Shown one piece after another: positions 58,794 to 64,000 of a stretch of 64,000 nt of DNA. Below the pieces are notes generated by a model that saw only the letters and a program-made list of their open reading frames with translations, did not search any database and was not told the DNA's origin. How positions within the stretch are numbered: position 1 is the first letter of the stretch; each line of letters opens with the position of its first letter. Location: positions 62,001 through 126,000 of the IMG/VR virus record IMGVR_UViG_3300034072_001021, one strand, 5' to 3'. The position numbers and the translations under genes are program-made. Source of the stretch: a virus.

Positions 58794-58795
58794 GG

Positions 58796-59314
58796 TTAGA
58801 GCTTCTGTTCGATAAACAACTCGAGACCAAAACTGAGCATCACGGATTGTTCATGGTTGATGGCCTGGTGTTTGACACCACGCGGAATGTAAAGCATCTG
58901 TCCTTCTTCGAGCATGAAGTTACCACACTCGGTCAGGAACTCTTTTCGACCTTCCACCATGTAGATCACGACATCATCGAGATCGATGTGCATGGGAAAG
59001 CTCAAGGAATCTTTGGGTGACAGAAAGAGATGAGCAGATACGTAACCATAATGTCCATAGTGCTTGGCTAGTGCCGCAGCTACCTTGAACATAGTTTCGT
59101 TGAACCGCTCATAACCCTCGATCTTGACTGGACAGCAATCGACTTCCATCGCCTCCAGAACATCGGTAGGACCGTTCGCTAAAACAGACCCACCGTGTTT
59201 GATATATTTGACCAGTTGCTGGAGATAAGGATAGGGGCTTGCAAGAAGATCATCAATGCGAAGATCTTCCTTCTTAAGTCCGATCAAACCAAACTCAGAA
59301 ATTCGATGGACCAT
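58796..59314 (-). CDS. JmjC/cupin-type Fe(II)-dependent hydroxylase-like protein
   Basis: 172 aa from the ATG at 59314 (AAAGGAGGGG upstream); longer readings lie in the fibre gene. The C-terminal cupin has SFPMHIDLDDVVIYMVEGRK with H109-x-D111, then EEGQMLYIPRGVKHQAINHE with distal His149. These are the metal ligands of ribosomal-oxygenase or JmjC hydroxylases, which hydroxylate protein side chains. The N-terminal 95 residues are helical and shorter than in full-size relatives. First gene after the tail fibre, in the same run as enzyme F. Confidence 0.68.
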   Translation of the reverse strand: MVHRISEFGLIGLKKEDLRIDDLLASPYPYLQQLVKYIKHGGSVLANGPTDVLEAMEVDCCPVKIEGYERFNETMFKVAAALAKHYGHYGYVSAHLFLSPKDSLSFPMHIDLDDVVIYMVEGRKEFLTECGNFMLEEGQMLYIPRGVKHQAINHEQSVMLSFGLELFIEQKL

Positions 59315-59331
59315 TACAAGCCCCTCCTTTA

Positions 59332-60906
59332 TCAGTTCATCCAGTACGCCGGCCAGACTTGACGCCACGTGCCGTCTACAGTCGCATACAGTCGACCACC
59401 TGCATTGAGCAGTTGGATTTCCTGCGTGTTACCGAGAACGGGTTCGTTAGCACCTTCCGCCACATGGCCACTCCAAGTGGCAGGCCAGAGTTGTTTCCAC
59501 TGGCCGCTGATGTAACCCTGGAGCTTACCATTCACCACACGAAGGCTGGTATTGGTAGCAGTGTTCAGGCGGACATAACGGTTGTCATGGTCACCCGAGT
59601 TGATGTGGTCGAACATGGCCCCAGCTAACAGCAGAGTCGAATCGCTGTTGAGGTTTCGTGCACGAGTCACAGCGTTGGGGATGTTACTCAGACCAACCTG
59701 TGCTTTAGTGGTTTGGTGCGGGTTGTTGGTGTCCGAAATGTGGGCGTTCAGCAAATTGCCCGCAATGAACATGATCGCTTCTTTAGTCCGTTGTGGGGTC
59801 ATGAAGCGGTTGCTTGCAGATCCCAGTTCGGCTTCGGCTTTGGTAGCCGTTTGGAAGTTATCAACCAGACCTAGACCCACCTGAGCTTTGGTGGTAGCGT
59901 GCGGGTTGTTGGTGTCAGCTGCGTGCGCATTGAACGCGTTGCCAACATGGAACATGATTGCCTGGTAAGTACGCAGGGGTGTCATGAATTTGTTGTTGAC
60001 AGTTTGTGACTCAGCCTCTGCCCGCATGGCCGTAGCAAAGTTATCCACCATGTCGAGACCAACTTGCGCCTTGGTCACTTCATGGGGGTTATCTTTACGA
60101 GCCTCATGGATCATGGTGATTTCGGTTGCCACACGAGTCGACAGAAGGTTACTGCCGTACGGTGTCATGAACCGATCCATCAGTACACCAGCGCTAGCCT
60201 CAGCATCACTGGCAGTCAGGAAGTTATCGACGTTGCCGAGACCTACCTGCGCCTTAGTGGTACGGTGTGGATTATTGAAGTCGTCAATGTGGTTGTCCAC
60301 TTTGGTATCGACTGCAACAATCTGAGCTTCCAGCTGATCACGAATGTACTGCATCTGTGCACGCAGTTCATCATGAGACGCCTCGTCACCTACCAGGATC
60401 GCATTGGTAATGCGCTCCAGCTGCCAGGTCACGTACTCCCAGCCGTAGGTGTCACCGATATCATGGATGTGGGGTGCCGGTGGATAAGCCGTCGGACGAC
60501 CAAGAACAGAACCCCACTTGATGGGACGTTCATCCAGATCCAGTTCTTCGATCAGAGCAGCCAGCGCGCCGAGGTTCCACGAATACTCACCACCGATCAC
60601 ACGGTAGTTCATCGTGATACGAATCGGAGCATTGACTTTCAGAACGACAGCACACTGGACGTCTTTACCACTACGAAGACTAGCTTGCTGGAACGGCTGC
60701 ACCAGCAGATAGTCGTCGACCGGGCGCAGAGGTTCGAGGGTGTTGGCGTCGAAGATCTCGAACGATTCGGTGAAGAAAGGGCCTGCCATAGGAACGAACA
60801 CACGTGCCGTGTTCGTTGTGATATCTCGGACCTCACCGACGATTTCGTTCGTCGGCGAAGTACCATTCAGATCCAGCGGATACTGAATGATCGGTGGTAG
60901 ACTCAT
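59332..60906 (-). CDS. tail fibre protein with NPHxTTKAQVGL repeats (524 aa)
   Basis: The N-terminal domain (1-170) starts IIQYPLDLNGTSPTNEI and is shared with the next fibre (PQYPFDPTGVAVTNKV). Then five units of the type DNPHxxTKAQVGLxxVDNF-x-TA-x-x-AEAE-x-G-x-x-x-x-RFMTP (about 215-460), the known phage tail-fibre repeat. The C-terminus has two strand pairs ending QWKQLWPATW and TWRQVWPAYW. It is trimeric in known fibres, for adsorption. In the same operon as the 797-aa fibre and ahead of the modification island; 17 bases separate it from the JmjC-like gene. Confidence 0.85.
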   Translation of the reverse strand: MSLPPIIQYPLDLNGTSPTNEIVGEVRDITTNTARVFVPMAGPFFTESFEIFDANTLEPLRPVDDYLLVQPFQQASLRSGKDVQCAVVLKVNAPIRITMNYRVIGGEYSWNLGALAALIEELDLDERPIKWGSVLGRPTAYPPAPHIHDIGDTYGWEYVTWQLERITNAILVGDEASHDELRAQMQYIRDQLEAQIVAVDTKVDNHIDDFNNPHRTTKAQVGLGNVDNFLTASDAEASAGVLMDRFMTPYGSNLLSTRVATEITMIHEARKDNPHEVTKAQVGLDMVDNFATAMRAEAESQTVNNKFMTPLRTYQAIMFHVGNAFNAHAADTNNPHATTKAQVGLGLVDNFQTATKAEAELGSASNRFMTPQRTKEAIMFIAGNLLNAHISDTNNPHQTTKAQVGLSNIPNAVTRARNLNSDSTLLLAGAMFDHINSGDHDNRYVRLNTATNTSLRVVNGKLQGYISGQWKQLWPATWSGHVAEGANEPVLGNTQEIQLLNAGGRLYATVDGTWRQVWPAYWMN

Positions 60907-60965
60907 GGAGTTACTCCACTGGTAAATGATTCATTGAGGATGGGGTGTTTCCACCCCATCTCTGT

Positions 60966-63359
60966 TTACGCGAAGTAATTCGCAAGCGCGTCGTCAATAA
61001 CAACGCCCAGCTCGTCGCATAGCGCATCGATGGAAGTTTCCACCTTAGCAGCGGTGCTCGCCGGTGTCATGAACCGATCGGTAGCAGTGCCTGCAATCGC
61101 TTCTGCGTTAGACGCATCCGGATAGTTGCTGACGCTGCCAAGACCAACTTGAGCTTTGGTAACCTGGTGAGGGTTATCTGTGCGCTGACTGAATGAGATC
61201 AGTTGATCGATCTCGGCGCTGCCTTCTTTGAGATGAGGGCAGTACACGATATTCGCTGGCTCGACAGTGATCAGCTCAGACATCTGAGTCGGGGCATCCA
61301 TCGGATTATGGATGAAGCGACGGTTCGACAGCTCAGTGATGTTCAGTCGGTTACGGCACCCGCTGGACTTCAACCAGATCTCCAATTCGGAGGTCAGGTT
61401 AGTACCCACTTGCCGTACACCAATCTCGAAAGGATTGCTTACCGGGGTGAGTTCTTTCAGGAGCAGGCTCTTGATGACCATGACCAGGTCACCCTGACCA
61501 TCGATGGTATCGCGCACAGTACTGATCTCAACCAGCACCGTGTGGTGTTTGAATTCACCTTGCGAGTTATCGTCACGACCACCAGTGATCAAGAGGGTGG
61601 TGTCTGCCTGGAGGTTATCCGGAGTCGCAGCCACTTTACCGATCCGCATCCAGTGTTCACCAGGAACAACCAACTCACCGAAATCATCTTCCAGCTCAGT
61701 GATCTCCGGCACGATGAACTGGATCGATCCACCATCAACTACCTGAGAGATCTCAGCCAACACTTCGTTGTAAGTCTTACCGTCCAGTTTGGCACTGTCG
61801 GCTGCTTTGCCGGTCAGGATATCGTTTTTGGCTTCCTCGAAGGTTTTGCCGCCGAACTTAGTCGAATCACCAGCGAGGATGGTAGAGATCCAGCCCTGCA
61901 GTGCTTCTTGATCCAGGCCGAATACCAACGCCGAGTCAGCAGCCACACCGTTGTCATCGAGCTTGTTGGCTAGCAATCCATCCATGATCTCGATGCTATA
62001 TGCACCTACTTGAGCAGCCGTCACTTGGTGAGGGTTGTCAAGATCGGACACGTGAGCGTTCGACATATCGCCAACAAGGGCGTTGATGGTACGGCGAGTA
62101 GCCAGCGGAGTCATGTAACGGTTATCCAGTGTTGCATCTTCGGCTTCTGCCTGACTTGCAACCGGATAGTTCATTACGAACTCGAGACCTACCTGAGCTT
62201 TGGTGGTGCCGTGTGGGTTCTGATCGTTGGCAATGTGGTCTGCCACACCATCGCCCAGCGTTTCGGTCATAACCAAAGCCAACAGTCGTGGCGTGATAAT
62301 GCCGTTGTCGCCGACACCAGCGATCGCATCTTCGTCAGAAGCAATACCGATGTTTGGTACGTTACCCAAACCTACCTGTGCACGAGTCACGTTGTGCGGG
62401 TTCGATGTATTCGCGGCGTGAGCCTGGAATGCGGTTTGCACAATGGCGACGATCGCTTCACGGGTACGAGCAGGTGTCATGAACCGAGCGTTGGATGCAC
62501 CAGCTTCCGCTTCCGCTTGGCTAGCAACAGCATAGTTCTGGACGTTGCTCAACCCTACCTGAGCCTTGGTGGTCTGGTGAGGATTGTTGGTGTCGTCTTT
62601 GTGCGCGTTCAGTGCATTGATCGCAATTGCTTCGATCGCCTGACGGGTGCGCAGCGGGGTCATGAACCGAGTGTTCAGAGTGCCTGACTCGGCTTCCGCA
62701 GGAGCAGCTGTGGCGTAGTTATCAACCAAACCAAGACCCACTTGAAACTTGTTGACTTCGTGTGGGTTGTTCTTGTTGTTGACGTGATCGGTCATGCCAC
62801 CTTCATTCTTCTGAATGATGGCACGTTCGATATCGCCCAGGCGATCCTCGACTTCCGACATACCGACGAAATCGTCGATATTGAAGTCATGGTTCACCAC
62901 CGGGAACTGGTGAGGCAACTCAACCATTTGTTCCCAGGTAGCAATGCGTGGGTTCTGCGTGACGTTAGCCAGCAGCTCGGTCATTGCTTGGTGATCGAGG
63001 ACCCACTCGCCACCCAGAGTCTGGTACTCCATGCGGAGCTGACCAGCCAGAGCACGATCGTAGAACGAAATCGCACCGTAGACCGGCTTTCCAATGGTAT
63101 GCGAGGCGTGAGCGAAGTGATAACCGAAGTTAAAATGCTCGCCCTCTACCAAGAGGGTACCGCCCAGAGGATTGTTTACGTTCGCACCGGCCGGATAGAG
63201 GCGCAGACGAACGCTCTCTGCATAAAACGGACCGCTACGCGGAACGATGTAGTAGTGGTCAAACATCCCACGCGATTGGATCGCTTGGGTCTCCGTAACC
63301 TTGTTGGTCACCGCGACACCCGTCGGGTCAAAAGGGTACTGCGGAATAGTTGTACTCAT
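60966..63359 (-). CDS. long tail fibre protein with NPHxTTKAQVGL repeats (797 aa)
   Basis: ATG at 63359 with GGAG upstream; the frame runs to 63464 through the promoter region. N-terminal domain as in the 524-aa fibre. It has at least six NPHxxTKAQVGLxxVxNY units with AEAE/AEAG and FMTP blocks (about 230-480 and again near 745-785). A middle part resembles the small fibre protein at 7836 (TAAQVGAYSIEIM, then KFGGKTFEEAKNDIL and SAKLDGKTYNEVLAEI), with a beta-rich insert around 570-720. Probably the main receptor-binding or stalk fibre. Divergent from the last gene. Confidence 0.87.
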   Translation of the reverse strand: MSTTIPQYPFDPTGVAVTNKVTETQAIQSRGMFDHYYIVPRSGPFYAESVRLRLYPAGANVNNPLGGTLLVEGEHFNFGYHFAHASHTIGKPVYGAISFYDRALAGQLRMEYQTLGGEWVLDHQAMTELLANVTQNPRIATWEQMVELPHQFPVVNHDFNIDDFVGMSEVEDRLGDIERAIIQKNEGGMTDHVNNKNNPHEVNKFQVGLGLVDNYATAAPAEAESGTLNTRFMTPLRTRQAIEAIAINALNAHKDDTNNPHQTTKAQVGLSNVQNYAVASQAEAEAGASNARFMTPARTREAIVAIVQTAFQAHAANTSNPHNVTRAQVGLGNVPNIGIASDEDAIAGVGDNGIITPRLLALVMTETLGDGVADHIANDQNPHGTTKAQVGLEFVMNYPVASQAEAEDATLDNRYMTPLATRRTINALVGDMSNAHVSDLDNPHQVTAAQVGAYSIEIMDGLLANKLDDNGVAADSALVFGLDQEALQGWISTILAGDSTKFGGKTFEEAKNDILTGKAADSAKLDGKTYNEVLAEISQVVDGGSIQFIVPEITELEDDFGELVVPGEHWMRIGKVAATPDNLQADTTLLITGGRDDNSQGEFKHHTVLVEISTVRDTIDGQGDLVMVIKSLLLKELTPVSNPFEIGVRQVGTNLTSELEIWLKSSGCRNRLNITELSNRRFIHNPMDAPTQMSELITVEPANIVYCPHLKEGSAEIDQLISFSQRTDNPHQVTKAQVGLGSVSNYPDASNAEAIAGTATDRFMTPASTAAKVETSIDALCDELGVVIDDALANYFA

Positions 63360-63500
63360 TTCTCTTTCTCCGTTGGGATCTCCATCGATCTGAAGACCGA
63401 TTAACGGGGATCTTGGTGTACGGCACTTTTCTAAAAACAGACTGTGTCTAATATGGAATATCAAACAACTGGCATACCATTATCGTGGGAGACGCGTTAA
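63360..63500. promoter_or_regulatory. divergent promoter region
   Basis: 141-base gap between divergent start codons, AT-rich near the middle (TTTTCTAAAAACAGACTGTG, TAATATGGAATATC). It must contain promoters for the fibre operon (minus) and the last gene (plus); exact elements not resolved. Confidence 0.4.
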
Positions 63501-64000
63501 ATGTACCAATATGAAAGTGCTCTCGTGAAGCACCGCCTTCCAAACGTCCGTTTCGAGGAAAAAGATATCCGTGGCGTTTCCGTAAAGTCACTGATCAGCC
63601 TCTATGCCGAAGTGTATCTGGTACTGAGTCATCCATCGATCACTGGCAAAGTAACTCTGGTTCTTTCTGAAGCAGAAAACGAAACCACTGCTCTGGAAGA
63701 ATCGGTCACGGTTGCGCAATGGCTCACCGCAAACGGCAACAACACACTCCTGACCCATCCAGGCATCCCCAAGGTCAAGGAATCTGTTGCGCTCAGTCGA
63801 GATGCTTGGCAGGCCGGCTATACCGTAGATATCTGCGTGCCGTCAGGGTCACCGCACAACGATGCATCCGACTACGACAAGACCGATATCTGGTTGACGC
63901 GCAAAGATACCAACTACGCCGATGTCATGCATCACTGTCTTGGCACAGTCAACGGCATCGTGCATCGTCTGGACGCTGACGGTGACGGCATCTACATCAA
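63501..64000 (+). CDS. unfinished gene at window end (166+ aa)
   Basis: Found by direct reading; it runs off the window. GGGAG lies 10 bases before the ATG at 63501. The protein starts MYQYESALVKHRLPNVRFEE and continues with IRGVSVKSLISLYAEVYLVL, VTLVLSEAENETTALEESVT, then VDICVPSGSPHNDASDYDKT and HRLDADGDGIYIK at the edge. Strand-rich with no known motif in the visible part. Beside fibre genes, so a structural role is likely. Confidence 0.65.
   Translation, partial: MYQYESALVKHRLPNVRFEEKDIRGVSVKSLISLYAEVYLVLSHPSITGKVTLVLSEAENETTALEESVTVAQWLTANGNNTLLTHPGIPKVKESVALSRDAWQAGYTVDICVPSGSPHNDASDYDKTDIWLTRKDTNYADVMHHCLGTVNGIVHRLDADGDGIYI

Overview
The window looks like part of the genome of a jumbo (giant) tailed phage with a contractile-tail, phiKZ-like virion, probably infecting a Pseudomonas-like gammaproteobacterium. 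The reasons are a phiKZ-size major capsid protein (744 aa) with a long N-terminal propeptide full of S-x-E sites, a very large portal-like protein (988 aa), several large tail-fibre and baseplate-like genes, a candidate split RNA polymerase beta fragment beside virion genes, and phage-encoded nucleotide metabolism (NrdA, NrdB, Dcd). The two strands are used in alternating blocks, genes are packed with short gaps or ATGA overlaps, and nearly every block ends in a strong GC-rich hairpin. No tRNA, integrase, CRISPR array or insertion sequence was seen. Host assignment is inference; the phage nature is well supported.

Layout. 1-5.6 kb: small protein, SNF2-type helicase, acidic virion protein, a 520-base structured non-coding stretch, DUF488-like protein. 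5.6-12.7 kb (minus strand): repeat-rich tail fibre, two small structural proteins, NrdB and NrdA. 12.9-19.8 kb (plus strand): dCTP deaminase interrupted by a GIY-YIG homing-endonuclease cassette that left a duplicated 3' end, then a DHH phosphoesterase and small membrane or secreted proteins. 19.9-30.1 kb: DnaB-like helicase (minus), major capsid protein, tail-anchored protein, RNA polymerase beta-like protein, virion protein, CYTH-domain protein (plus). 30.1-37.2 kb (minus): small membrane proteins, RuvC-like resolvase and a block of paralogous baseplate or tail proteins. 37.2-40.2 kb: portal-like gene. 40.2-45.9 kb: LamG-like protein, then small plus-strand accessory genes, including three genes of 36-46 codons. 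45.9-59.3 kb: endolysin followed by a remarkable protein-modification island. 59.3-63.4 kb: two large tail fibres. 63.5 kb to the end: start of an unfinished plus-strand gene.

The most unusual part is 46.6-59.3 kb. It holds six radical SAM enzymes (five or six with C-terminal SPASM-like cysteine clusters), three candidate Fe(II)/2-oxoglutarate or JmjC-type oxygenases, one ATP-grasp ligase, several unrecognised partner proteins, and a 179-aa protein ending in a CHTS-CHSS-CHSN-RGRR tail directly after one radical SAM gene. This composition is typical of RiPP or protein-maturation pathways and is not expected in a phage late region. I propose that it modifies either the CHxS-tailed protein or neighbouring virion (tail-fibre) proteins. 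A divergent promoter region with nested palindromes, one arm covering the ribosome binding site of the ATP-grasp gene, suggests local control.

Other points: the dcd duplication is a clean record of an endonuclease cassette that brought its own recoded 3' exon; a short motif (consensus TTATTnnnACAATACAT) sits 45-75 bases upstream of five small plus-strand genes and is probably a phage promoter; and many block ends share hairpins with a CATAGAGGGAGGG-type stem but often lack a U-tract.
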